From Alteromonadaceae bacterium (GTDB lineage Bacteria > Pseudomonadota > Gammaproteobacteria > Pseudomonadales > Cellvibrionaceae): a stretch of DNA of 43,980 nucleotides. The stretch spans positions 2,661-46,640 of the forward strand of contig NVXL01000030.1 in the NCBI GenBank assembly GCA_002746115.1. The letters run 5' to 3'. Every line of letters starts with the position of its first letter. Position 1 is the first letter of the stretch. Below, one piece after another: positions 9,046 to 16,740 of the stretch. A program made the position numbers and the translations under genes. The notes below the pieces were generated by a model that saw only the letters and a list, made by a program, of their open reading frames with translations, was not told the origin of the DNA and did not search any database.

Positions 9046-10452
9046 TTACTTCTCCAAACTGAAGGTTCTAAACTGAGGATTACCTCGGCTGAAAAAGCGA
9101 ATTGGCAGCAGTCTCTCAGCCGGTAATGCAGCAACGACCTTTTTAAACGCCTTAACACTCGGCACTTCACTAAAGCCTAACTGCGCGATAATATCACCGT
9201 TGCGTAAACCGGCTTGAGCAGCAGCGCCCTCTGGATCAATCGCAACAATGCGCACACCGCCTTTAATGCGTAGCTTTTTAAGCTCATTCGAATCAACCCC
9301 TTCTATTAGCACGCCTAAGCGACCGCCAGCCTTTCCTTCAGGCTTCCGTTTAGAACCGCCACCAATGCTGCCTAGGTCAGTATCATCATTGCGCACGCCG
9401 AGCGTGACTTTAATCACCCTCTTCTTGCGCTCGCGGACAATATCAACGGGGACTTTTTTGCCCGGCTCTGTCACACCTACTACAACAGGCAGGTCAGTGC
9501 TGTCAATAATCTCAATTCCGTTAAATTTGATCACAATATCACCCGCACGCAAGCCTGACTTCTCCGCAGGGCTGCCCTGTACTACCTGGCCGATTAGCGC
9601 ACCACTGGGCTTATCTAAACCAAAAGACTCCGCTAAATCCTTATCGACAGGCTGTATGACCACTCCTAACCAACCACGGTCGACCCGCTGCTTATCCTTC
9701 AATTGTGATACAACGTTGCTAGCAACATTCGCAGGTATCGCAAACGACAAACCAATAGAGCCGCCTGAGCGGGTATATATTTGCGAGTTCACCCCTACAA
9801 CTTCCCCATCCATATTGAAAAGAGGGCCACCGGAATTGCCCGGGTTAATCGCTACGTCAGTTTGAATAAACGGTACATAATTACCCTGTAGCTCTTGGTT
9901 TGGGATACTACGGCCAATGGCACTCACGATGCCTGCACTTGCAGAAAAATCTAAACCAAAGGGGGAACCAATTGCCACGACCCACTCTCCGACTTTTAGT
10001 TTTTTAGAGTCGGCTAGGGTAAGAAAGGGTAAACCGGTTTCTTCAATTTTTAACAAGGCAAGATCCGATAAAGGGTCGGTGCCGATAACTGTGGCATCAT
10101 ATTCACGGCGATCGACCATGCGAATCACGATTTCATCCGCATCTTCAATAACGTGATTATTTGTTAACAGGTACCCGTCAGAGGACACGAAAAAACCAGA
10201 GCCCATAGAATGCATATTGCGCTCAGGCATTTGCCTTGGCTCTAAAAAATGCCTGAAAATATCGGGAATATTTTGCCCTTGTGGAATTCGGGAATGACTT
10301 TTTTTACGCTTAGTCAGCGTATTGATTTTAACAACGGCAGGGGAGGCGTTTTCGATAAGCTCAGAGAAATCTGGCAGTGAACGTGCACTCGCACCTACGG
10401 ACAACACCCCAATAAAGATAACAAGAGCCAGCGATCGCAGCATCATATTCAT
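9046..10452 (-). CDS. mucD: Do-type periplasmic serine protease (MucD/DegP family)
   Basis: Periplasmic HtrA-family protease and chaperone for misfolded envelope proteins. A signal peptide is at residues 1-24 (ending VGASARS). The trypsin-like domain carries a full catalytic triad: His100 (TNNHVIED), Asp130 (DLALLKIE) and Ser207 (GNSGGP). Two PDZ domains follow (GWLGVVIQPVDKDLAESFGL at about 265; GVRIVAIDPEGAAAQAGL near 405), giving 468 residues. The start at 10452 has an AGGAG five bases upstream. It is the last gene of the rpoE-rseA-rseB-rseC run, the place mucD holds in Pseudomonas. It is separated by 163 AT-rich bases containing a sigma-E-like promoter, so it is probably also expressed on its own under envelope stress. 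The second PDZ domain excludes the shorter DegS. Confidence 0.93.
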   Translation of the reverse strand: MNMMLRSLALVIFIGVLSVGASARSLPDFSELIENASPAVVKINTLTKRKKSHSRIPQGQNIPDIFRHFLEPRQMPERNMHSMGSGFFVSSDGYLLTNNHVIEDADEIVIRMVDRREYDATVIGTDPLSDLALLKIEETGLPFLTLADSKKLKVGEWVVAIGSPFGLDFSASAGIVSAIGRSIPNQELQGNYVPFIQTDVAINPGNSGGPLFNMDGEVVGVNSQIYTRSGGSIGLSFAIPANVASNVVSQLKDKQRVDRGWLGVVIQPVDKDLAESFGLDKPSGALIGQVVQGSPAEKSGLRAGDIVIKFNGIEIIDSTDLPVVVGVTEPGKKVPVDIVRERKKRVIKVTLGVRNDDTDLGSIGGGSKRKPEGKAGGRLGVLIEGVDSNELKKLRIKGGVRIVAIDPEGAAAQAGLRNGDIIAQLGFSEVPSVKAFKKVVAALPAERLLPIRFFSRGNPQFRTFSLEK

Positions 10453-10583
10453 TTACTCTCCTAGAGAATCAACTATTAAATTTTAAAATATTTAAACCAT
10501 TTAAACTTTACGACATTCAACCCTTGCGACATTCAATTTTCATAAAATTTAATTCGAACTAGGGTTTAAAATCGTTACATTCT

Positions 10584-10611
10584 TCAGACGCCATTACAGC
10601 AAAAAAGTTTT
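10584..10611 (-). promoter_or_regulatory. Candidate sigma-E promoter for mucD
   Basis: Minus strand: -35 AAAACTT (10605-10611), a 16-base spacer, and -10 TCTGA (10584-10588). The known sigma-E/AlgU consensus is GGAACTT, 16-17 bases, TCTGA. The element starts just after the rseC stop and would give a leader of about 125 bases before the protease start. It matches AACTT and TCTGA exactly, but the leading GG is replaced by AA. Confidence 0.5.
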
Positions 10612-10615
10612 AAAA

Positions 10616-11143
10616 TTAATGAGACAATGAACTGGTATCAGATACCGCGATAATCTCCTGACAGCTCAGTAGCCTAGATAATACGACAGGTGTGTAAAGT
10701 GGGTTTTGCTTGCTGCGCGTCGAATGGTGCTTCACCCCAAACCCGCCGATGGCAAGTCCCAAAACAGCGCCAAGAAAAGCCGCAACTTCGGAGTAAAAAC
10801 CATTCCCCCCTGAGCGGCTCTCAAAGTTAATTTCAGACCCCAACCAAGAGAAAAAAATCATCAATATTAACGGTAAAATATAGCTTAATAGCGCACCAGT
10901 CAAAAAAGCCTGCTCATCCATTCCAAGCTCAGCAGTATCGCCAACTTGCCAATTATGATCGCGGGATTCATCGGTGAATTCGGCTTTGATGTGAGTATGT
11001 GTCGCCAGGGATGTACTTTTGGCGAGTAATTTTTGACCGCAACCTTTACTGGCAGAACAGCTATTGCACGCTGACTGCCGTAAGGTTTCTATCCAGAGCC
11101 CATCGGGGTCAACCGCAACAACTTTACCAGATTCTTTCAGCAT
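10616..11143 (-). CDS. rseC: Sigma-E regulator RseC / SoxR-reducing protein
   Basis: A 175-residue inner-membrane protein of the RseC/MucC family. It has an N-terminal cytosolic part with a cysteine cluster (CNSCSASKGCGQK at about 26-38) and two membrane helices in the middle (ALLSYILPLILMIFFSWL; then AAFLGAVLGLAIGGFGV). Members modulate sigma-E activity or take part in reduction of SoxR with the Rsx complex. It lies 10 bases after rseB in the same operon. The start ATG at 11143 begins MLKESGKVVAVDPDG, typical for the family. Confidence 0.92.
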   Translation of the reverse strand: MLKESGKVVAVDPDGLWIETLRQSACNSCSASKGCGQKLLAKSTSLATHTHIKAEFTDESRDHNWQVGDTAELGMDEQAFLTGALLSYILPLILMIFFSWLGSEINFESRSGGNGFYSEVAAFLGAVLGLAIGGFGVKHHSTRSKQNPLYTPVVLSRLLSCQEIIAVSDTSSLSH

Positions 11144-11153
11144 GCTAAACGCC

Positions 11154-12158
11154 TCAGGAGCGCTGTGGACGAACAGAAGAGAGGATTTTACTTAGTGCGC
11201 TACGGGGCAACTCGCCAAGAACCGTCACATTTATAGCTACATCACTATTTAACGAAGAAGAAACAATAATCGTGGCGCCACGCTTGACCGCAAAAACGCT
11301 ACTAGCCAAAGCCTGCCCGTCTTTTGTCGCAGCACTCGGACTGACAAAAATAGAAAACGACGCGACCCCGTCGGTATACGTTTCCATATGCCCGTCGATC
11401 TCAGAATAATGATAATGCGACAACATAAAACCCGCCGGAATCCAGGCCGGACGCCAAGGCGATTGCGCCTCAACGATCGTAGCCTGACAACCATTATTAC
11501 CATCTAAACGATTAACGGTAGCATCCGTTTTGAAATCCGCTAGACTGAATTGCTTATCGAGATCTAAAGATACAAAGTGCAGTCGCTCAAGCACCGCTCC
11601 TTTTAGACTAACAACCAAAACACGCAAGGGTAAGCCCCCGTCTTTATCAATGCTAATCACTTGAATATGTCGATGCTGATCTTTAGGGCGAAGCTCTAAA
11701 ACCCAAGTCTCTCTGCCCGCAATACGTTCGCTACGCAAAACCCTAGCTTGATAGAATTTATTCAGCTGGGTATTAAAGCCGTCCGGCAGGGGTAAACTAC
11801 CGCCTTTGAAGACGATACTACCAAGTGATTCACAACTCGCCTCTCGACCACTTTTAACAAGCTGCTGTCGCTCACCATTAAGACGATTAACTCGCTCGTA
11901 TTCAACGCCGTTAATTATTGCATGCGACACCTCTAGCAGCTCCAGCTTACCCGAATGCTCATAAGTGAAGCGCCCCTGATAGCTACTGCTTCGCACAGCA
12001 TTCACCAAGCGGTTAAGCAAGTCATTTGCGCTGGGGTAAACCCCTGCCTCACTACGGGAAGCCGCTTGCGACAGCGGTGAAAAAGACAGGAAAAGAAAAA
12101 GAGAGGCAAGGCTAAGTACTCGACACTTAGCCCCAAAAACAGCGATGTAGCTCAACAT
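11154..12158 (-). CDS. rseB: Periplasmic sigma-E regulator RseB/MucB
   Basis: RseB binds the periplasmic part of RseA, shields it from cleavage, and senses mislocalised lipoproteins or lipopolysaccharide. Conserved blocks are ANDLLNRLVNAVRSSSYQGR, FTYEHSGKLELLEVSH and, in the C-terminal domain, AWIPAGFMLSHYHYSE with SFSIFVSP. The frame extends upstream to an ATG at 12197, inside rseA. The ATG at 12158 gives a clean signal peptide (MLSYIAVFGAKCRVLSLASL, cleavage after LSQA) and has an AGGA upstream, so it is preferred; this gives 334 residues. It follows rseA by only a few bases. Confidence 0.9.
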   Translation of the reverse strand: MLSYIAVFGAKCRVLSLASLFLFLSFSPLSQAASRSEAGVYPSANDLLNRLVNAVRSSSYQGRFTYEHSGKLELLEVSHAIINGVEYERVNRLNGERQQLVKSGREASCESLGSIVFKGGSLPLPDGFNTQLNKFYQARVLRSERIAGRETWVLELRPKDQHRHIQVISIDKDGGLPLRVLVVSLKGAVLERLHFVSLDLDKQFSLADFKTDATVNRLDGNNGCQATIVEAQSPWRPAWIPAGFMLSHYHYSEIDGHMETYTDGVASFSIFVSPSAATKDGQALASSVFAVKRGATIIVSSSLNSDVAINVTVLGELPRSALSKILSSVRPQRS

Positions 12159-12165
12159 TAGTTGA

Positions 12166-12906
12166 CTAATCCTTATGTTCATCCAGTTTAGGTGCACGCG
12201 TCAGCGGCACAACACTCATTGCAGCACTAGAGGAAGATTGCTCAGCATGCTTGAATAAAAGCCGGTTAATACGCTCATCAGAAGGCCGTACTGGGCTGGG
12301 CTGCTCATTCACCGGTAAATTAATGCTATTAAACGTCGCTGAACGTTGACTATTAGCCGTGCTCGGAAGTATTTGGCCATCACTGCTTACCGTACGAGTG
12401 CGCAATTCTGGCTGAACAAACCACTCCGGCGCGGCAGCTTCGGCTGTATTTTGAATGGATTCAGTCGCAGCAGGAGCAAGCTCTGCTATCTCACCGCCAG
12501 CGTTAGGCTCGGTGCCTAAATTCTGAAAGCCAACAACAAATGCTAAAGCAACAGATGCTGCGATCGCCGTCTTCCCAAGTGCGCCCTGCCAACTTGCCAC
12601 AGAAGGCTTCGGCTTAGCTTGGTTAGCACTTGCATCACTATGAGCATCTTCTTGCTCTATTAAAGCGCTGATACCTGCCGAGAGATCCACTTTCGCAAAA
12701 TCCGTCATCGAGCTATCTTGATCACCGATGTTAGCTAACTCGCCGCGCAAAGCTGCGGACATTAAGTTATAACGACGCCAAGTGTCTCGTGCAGCATCAT
12801 CATGCTCAACACCTTTGAGCACACGCTGAAGATCCATTTCACTAGCTTCGCCATCGACAAGTGCCGATATGGATTCACTCAACGCTCTATTTGTTTGTTC
12901 AGTCAT
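12166..12906 (-). CDS. rseA: Anti-sigma-E factor RseA/MucA
   Basis: Inner-membrane anti-sigma factor that binds RpoE in the cytoplasm and is destroyed by regulated proteolysis under envelope stress. The N-terminal domain has the family pattern (LSESISALVDGEASEMDLQR, then DTWRRYNLMSAALRGE). A single membrane helix is near residues 112-128 (TAIAASVALAFVVGFQ), followed by a periplasmic tail of about 115 residues with a conserved-looking SDERINRLLFKHAEQ region. At 246 residues it is somewhat longer than the E. coli (216) and P. aeruginosa (194) proteins. An unusually long 400-base gap separates it from rpoE. Confidence 0.92.
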   Translation of the reverse strand: MTEQTNRALSESISALVDGEASEMDLQRVLKGVEHDDAARDTWRRYNLMSAALRGELANIGDQDSSMTDFAKVDLSAGISALIEQEDAHSDASANQAKPKPSVASWQGALGKTAIAASVALAFVVGFQNLGTEPNAGGEIAELAPAATESIQNTAEAAAPEWFVQPELRTRTVSSDGQILPSTANSQRSATFNSINLPVNEQPSPVRPSDERINRLLFKHAEQSSSSAAMSVVPLTRAPKLDEHKD

Positions 12907-13306
12907 GGTATATAACCTATATCATTGCACTGTGTTTATTTCTAATTGCACGCGTACACAAAAACCATACGCTACCAACAACATCGAATATCCTAGCAAC
13001 ACACATCGCAAACGTGTACTAACCGTTATTTACAAACCCTCTTAGAGCGCTCAGTCATTAGCGACATGTCGCCACAGACCGTCACCACAGTACCGCCACC
13101 ATATAACCAAGGCGCTGTAAATATCGTATCTATGCTACTGGTTCGTGAGATCAGACACTGATCTCTGCAAATTGTTTCAATAAATAGCAAAAACTACCTA
13201 GCTGTTCAGCTTCTGTTCATTTATGCGCTGAATTCCGATCGACTTGGAACAATGCGGCTAAGTTTAGCATGTCCGCTTAAACATGCCCGAGCACAGAAGC
13301 GAGACA
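12907..13306. other. 400-bp rpoE-rseA intergenic region
   Basis: No ORF worth calling is present. The region holds a perfect 8-bp hairpin with a three-base loop (GAGATCAG / CTGATCTC, 13147-13165) overlapping a weak sigma-E-like promoter. A 6-bp inverted pair (GCATGT / ACATGC, 13267-13286) lies just after the rpoE stop and lacks a T-run. In E. coli and Pseudomonas this gap is short, so the length is unusual. Confidence 0.6.
13151..13178 (-). promoter_or_regulatory. Weak candidate sigma-E promoter for rseA
   Basis: Minus strand: GAAACAA (13172-13178), a 16-base spacer, then TCTGA (13151-13155). The -10 fits the sigma-E consensus fully; the -35 matches only in part (G.AAC). The -10 lies within a perfect dyad, 13147-13165. 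It would let the anti-sigma genes be transcribed separately from rpoE. Confidence 0.3.
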
Positions 13307-13888
13307 CTACAGTAATGGCGCCATTTGCTTCTCTATCGCCTCTCTCGCCCTAAAGATACGCGACCGAACCGTCCCTACAGGACAATCCATCGTCTCAGCA
13401 ATCTCTTCATAACTAAGCCCCTCCATCTCACGTAGCGTCACGGCGGTACGTAAATCTTCAGGCAGGCTCTGAATCGCCTTAAACACGACAGATTCGAGCT
13501 GGTCTCGCATTAAATGCCTCTCAGGAGAACCAACGTCTTTGAGTCGGTCCCCACCACCGTAAAACTCGGCATCTTCCACCTCAACATCACTGGCAGGCGG
13601 GCGCCGCCCTCGTGATACTAGGTGGTTTTTTGCGGTATTGATTGCGATGCGATAGATCCAAGTATAAAAGGCGCTATCACCACGAAAATTTCCAATAGCA
13701 CGATACGCTTTGATAAACGCCTCTTGCGCCACATCCTGCACCTCAGCACTATCTTTCACGTAGCGACTAATAATGGACAGTATTTTGTGCTGGTATTTTA
13801 AAACCAACAAATCAAAAGCGCGATTATCACCTTTCTGAACGCGCTCGACTAATTGCTGGTCTGTCTGTTGCGCTGTTGGCGCTCCCAT
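13307..13888 (-). CDS. rpoE: Extracytoplasmic stress sigma factor RpoE/AlgU
   Basis: ECF sigma factor for the envelope-stress response. Region 2 is at about residues 10-85 (QQLVERVQKGDNRAFDLLVL, then AFIKAYRAIGNFRGDSAFYT). Region 4 is at about 130-185 (LPEDLRTAVTLREMEGLSYE, then GTVRSRIFRAREAI). The frame continues upstream to 13966, but the ATG at 13888 has a GGGGAG six bases before it and gives 193 residues, the length of AlgU, so it is chosen. Divergent from nadB, as in many gammaproteobacteria. Regulated by the RseA/B/C proteins encoded downstream, and perhaps by itself from the promoter at 13956-13983. Confidence 0.95.
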   Translation of the reverse strand: MGAPTAQQTDQQLVERVQKGDNRAFDLLVLKYQHKILSIISRYVKDSAEVQDVAQEAFIKAYRAIGNFRGDSAFYTWIYRIAINTAKNHLVSRGRRPPASDVEVEDAEFYGGGDRLKDVGSPERHLMRDQLESVVFKAIQSLPEDLRTAVTLREMEGLSYEEIAETMDCPVGTVRSRIFRAREAIEKQMAPLL

Positions 13889-13955
13889 CGATAACTCCCC
13901 GACATTAGGATTTGACAATCGGTCTATATAGGCCAGACCAACGTTGATAGCGGTA

Positions 13956-13983
13956 GTAGACGACAAATAGCATTAAAAGTTTC
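13956..13983 (-). promoter_or_regulatory. Candidate autoregulatory sigma-E promoter for rpoE
   Basis: Minus strand: -35 GAAACTT (13977-13983; six of seven consensus bases), a 16-base spacer, -10 TCTAC (13956-13960). A transcript would start about 60 bases before the rpoE ATG. RpoE autoregulation is well known in E. coli and Pseudomonas. The -35 falls in the loop and right arm of the inverted repeat 13965-13998. Confidence 0.45.
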
Positions 13984-13998
13984 TTTTTAATGCTATTT
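13965..13998. repeat. Perfect 14-bp inverted repeat upstream of rpoE
   Basis: Arms 13965-13978 (AAATAGCATTAAAA) and 13985-13998 (TTTTAATGCTATTT) are perfect complements around a six-base spacer. The repeat overlaps the proposed sigma-E -35 of rpoE. It could be an operator or a hairpin; with few G-C pairs and no T-run it is not a clear terminator. Confidence 0.7.
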
Positions 13999-14241
13999 AG
14001 TAACTCGCCGCTTGCTGATATTCAACCGTTTACTATTAAGGCGCTTTTCCAAATATCAAGGGCTCACCCTCAGATTTACCTCTCCAAATCATAAACCCGG
14101 CGTTACACACCCATGGCTCTCATTGCCAACAAGCTCAAAAATACGTCACCTATATTACAAATAGCGTATACTGCGCGTTTACTCATGAGTAGCACCCAGC
14201 ACATGTCAGTCGGAGCCCATTCTAGGTAACATGCAGGCGAA

Positions 14242-15894
14242 ATGAAAGATTCTCAAACTATAGACCCTCAAAACATCGAGAGTGTGCACTACGATGTTTT
14301 AGTTATCGGCTGCGGTGCCGCCGGACTAACATTAGCCATCAAACTCGCCGCGCATACGAAAGTTGCGGTATTAAGTAAAGGCAACTTTCAAGAAGGCTCA
14401 ACTTGGTACGCACAAGGCGGCATTGCCGCAGTGCTTGACGATAAGGACTCAGTAGAGTCACACGTTGCCGATACCATAGCCGCCGGTGGCGGCTTATGCC
14501 ATAAGGACACTGTGAAGTTCATTGTCGAACAGAGCAAAGCCGCAATCGATTGGCTTGTAGATATCGGCGTACCGTTTACCAAAGCGCAAAACTCCAACGA
14601 CTTTCATCTTACCCGCGAAGGCGGGCACAGTCACCGGCGCATCATCCATAGCGCCGACTCCACGGGCAAGGCCGTACATTCGACACTGCTCGACACCGCT
14701 CAAAGCACACCCGGGTTAACCCTATTTAAACACCATATCGCTGTCGATCTAATTAAACAAAGCGATACCGGCGAAAGCAAAGTCCGCTGCACCGGCGCTT
14801 ATGTATACTCCCGCGAGGAAGACCGCGTCAAAGTCTTCAGTGCTCGAACCGTCGTGCTCGCTACCGGGGGCGCCAGCAAAGCCTACCTATACAGCAGCAA
14901 TCCTGACAGCGCCTCTGGCGACGGTATTGCTATGGCATGGCGCGCTGGATGCCGAGTGACGAACATGGAGTTCAACCAGTTTCACCCTACCTGCCTATAT
15001 CACCCGGAAGCCAAGTCCTTCCTGATCACCGAGGCTTTGCGGGGCGAAGGCGCAAAGCTACGCCTGCCGAATGGTGAGGCCTTCATGCATAAGTTTCATG
15101 AACTCGCAGAGCTGGCACCACGCGACATCGTCGCACGCGCAATTGACTACGAGATGAAACGTGTTGGCAGTGATTTTGTGCACTTAGACATCAGCCACAA
15201 GTCTGCCGAGTTTATTACCAAGCACTTCCCAACGGTCAGCAAGCAATGCGCTAAGTACGGTATCGATATTACAAAAGATCCAATCCCCGTTGTCCCTGCA
15301 GCTCACTACACCTGCGGCGGTATTGCGGTGAATCAGAAAGGGCAAACTGACTTAAAAAATCTATACGCTATCGGCGAGACCTCTTTCACTGGCTTACACG
15401 GCGCCAATCGCATGGCCAGCAACTCACTACTAGAGTGCTTGGTCTATGCGCGCTCTGCGGCCAACGCTATCCGAGAAACACTGCCGAACATCCCGCCACC
15501 AAAACAAGCACCGGAATGGGATGAGTCGCGTGTTACCGACTCTGACGAAGACGTCGTGATCGCCCACAACTGGGATGAGCTACGCCGTTTTATGTGGGAT
15601 TATGTCGGTATTGTGCGAACGCAAAAGCGCTTGGAGAGAGCAAGTAACCGTATTGCACTACTGCAAAAAGAAATTCACGAATACTACTCAAACTATAAAA
15701 TTAGTAACGACCTCATCGAGTTGCGCAACTTAGCAAAAGTCGCCGAGCTGATCATTCACTCCGCTAAAGCACGCAAAGAAAGCCGTGGCCTTCACTACTC
15801 GTTAGACTACCCAGAGATGAGTGAGACGGCTGTTGATACTGTATTAGTGCCAATCAACCACGCCGCCCAAGCATGTGTGATTATTTCGGAGTAG
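14242..15894 (+). CDS. nadB: L-aspartate oxidase
   Basis: FAD enzyme that oxidises L-aspartate to iminoaspartate, the first step of de novo NAD synthesis (with NadA). The dinucleotide-binding motif VLVIGCGAAGLTLAIKLA is at the N terminus. Family hallmarks follow: NFQEGSTWYAQGGIAAVLD, REGGHSHRRIIHSAD, MEFNQFHPTCLY, TEALRGEGA and the C-terminal LHGANRMASNSLLECLVYA. Length 550 fits the family (about 540). It is divergent from rpoE, the usual context. nadA is not in the window. Confidence 0.96.
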   Translation: MKDSQTIDPQNIESVHYDVLVIGCGAAGLTLAIKLAAHTKVAVLSKGNFQEGSTWYAQGGIAAVLDDKDSVESHVADTIAAGGGLCHKDTVKFIVEQSKAAIDWLVDIGVPFTKAQNSNDFHLTREGGHSHRRIIHSADSTGKAVHSTLLDTAQSTPGLTLFKHHIAVDLIKQSDTGESKVRCTGAYVYSREEDRVKVFSARTVVLATGGASKAYLYSSNPDSASGDGIAMAWRAGCRVTNMEFNQFHPTCLYHPEAKSFLITEALRGEGAKLRLPNGEAFMHKFHELAELAPRDIVARAIDYEMKRVGSDFVHLDISHKSAEFITKHFPTVSKQCAKYGIDITKDPIPVVPAAHYTCGGIAVNQKGQTDLKNLYAIGETSFTGLHGANRMASNSLLECLVYARSAANAIRETLPNIPPPKQAPEWDESRVTDSDEDVVIAHNWDELRRFMWDYVGIVRTQKRLERASNRIALLQKEIHEYYSNYKISNDLIELRNLAKVAELIIHSAKARKESRGLHYSLDYPEMSETAVDTVLVPINHAAQACVIISE

Positions 15895-15926
15895 CCGCAA
15901 GCTGTACGAGAAAGATGATATAGGCC

Positions 15927-16352
15927 TTAAGCTGAGGCCAGATAAGCTCGGAACCTGCGGTGCCCATCAACAGACAGGGCATCAGGCAGAAGAATTAAGT
16001 TTAATTTGCCTGAACCGTCAAACGCAGGAAGCAAGCGAAAGCGCAGCATAATAATACTAGGCGCCACAAAAGGCCTTCCTTTAAGTGTCGCCGACAAATG
16101 ACCCTCACCTGCAGTAAACGTATAAGAGCCCGACTCCACCATCAGCAATGTTACCTGCTCCTGTCGTTTGAGCTGCCAGCAACATCGCCACGCACTCAAA
16201 CCCCAAAGGCACACTACCAACAAAAAACCAAACCAAGACATGCCTTTAGCCAGTAAAATTAAAAGCAGCAGCGCGCCCCCATGCAGCGCGATATACCACC
16301 ACCGCAAATACAAAGAGGGTCGTAAATTTAGCTCAAGAGCCGGCCTGGACAC
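15927..16352 (-). CDS. ygfX: YgfX-family membrane protein (CptA-like)
   Basis: A 141-residue small protein with two close membrane helices near residues 17-55 (WYIALHGGALLLLILLAKGM, then FLLVVCLWGLSAW) and a short cytosolic C-terminal part. It starts with GTG at 16352, overlapping the end of sdhE by 20 bases. This sdhE-ygfX pairing and architecture mark the YgfX family. In E. coli it was proposed as a cytoskeleton-affecting toxin with YgfY/SdhE as partner; that role is disputed because SdhE is a flavinylation factor. Sequence conservation in this family is low, so the call leans on context and topology. Confidence 0.8.
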   Translation of the reverse strand: MSRPALELNLRPSLYLRWWYIALHGGALLLLILLAKGMSWFGFLLVVCLWGLSAWRCCWQLKRQEQVTLLMVESGSYTFTAGEGHLSATLKGRPFVAPSIIMLRFRLLPAFDGSGKLNLILLPDALSVDGHRRFRAYLASA

Positions 16353-16584
16353 TGAGGCTCTTACGAATAATCGTCACCATCGTGAGAATACCCTCATCCT
16401 CAGGTTCAACGCTATTGATAAACCACCTGAACAAGTCCTGATCCTCACTTAAAAGCAAGGTCTCAAACAACTCCCGCTCTTTGGGCTCAAGCTGAGGGTA
16501 AAAGTTCTCAAGAAAAGGCAACAGAATAAGGTCGAGTTCAAGCATGCCTCGTCGAGTAGCCCATCTCAGGCGGTTAATATCCAT
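16333..16584 (-). CDS. sdhE: FAD assembly factor SdhE (YgfY)
   Basis: An 83-residue protein that promotes covalent FAD attachment to succinate dehydrogenase and fumarate reductase flavoproteins. It carries the RGMLELD motif (RRGMLELDLILLPFLE; Arg-Gly-x-x-Glu), then LFETLLLSEDQDLFRWF, both diagnostic. The frame extends to 16842, but the ATG at 16584 matches the family N terminus (MDINRLRWATRRGM) and length, and the upstream extension has no family resemblance. Translationally coupled to ygfX. Confidence 0.93.
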   Translation of the reverse strand: MDINRLRWATRRGMLELDLILLPFLENFYPQLEPKERELFETLLLSEDQDLFRWFINSVEPEDEGILTMVTIIRKSLSVQAGS

Positions 16585-16740
16585 TAGCGTCTCGTTCTCG
16601 TAACAGTGGTAGAGTAGAATAGATCGCATTAACTGCGTGGCGTGATTATAAACGAATCCTGATCGGGCGCCAGCAGATGTCTTAGCTCTTGTACGCTTTT
16701 CACCCACACTGCCAATATAATTGCATCGAGGCACAACCAA

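Larger units (their letters stand above)
13889..14241. other. Divergent rpoE-nadB intergenic region
   Basis: 353 bases with no supported gene. It holds the candidate sigma-E promoter and the 14-bp inverted repeat described separately. On the nadB side I could not fix a convincing sigma-70 promoter: a TATACT at 14167-14172 lacks a -35 at proper spacing. Confidence 0.6.

Noticed and set aside
13889-13966. Upstream extension of rpoE to an ATG at 13966
   Set aside because: ATG 13888 has a strong GGGGAG ribosome-binding site and gives the AlgU length; the extension also runs over the proposed promoter.
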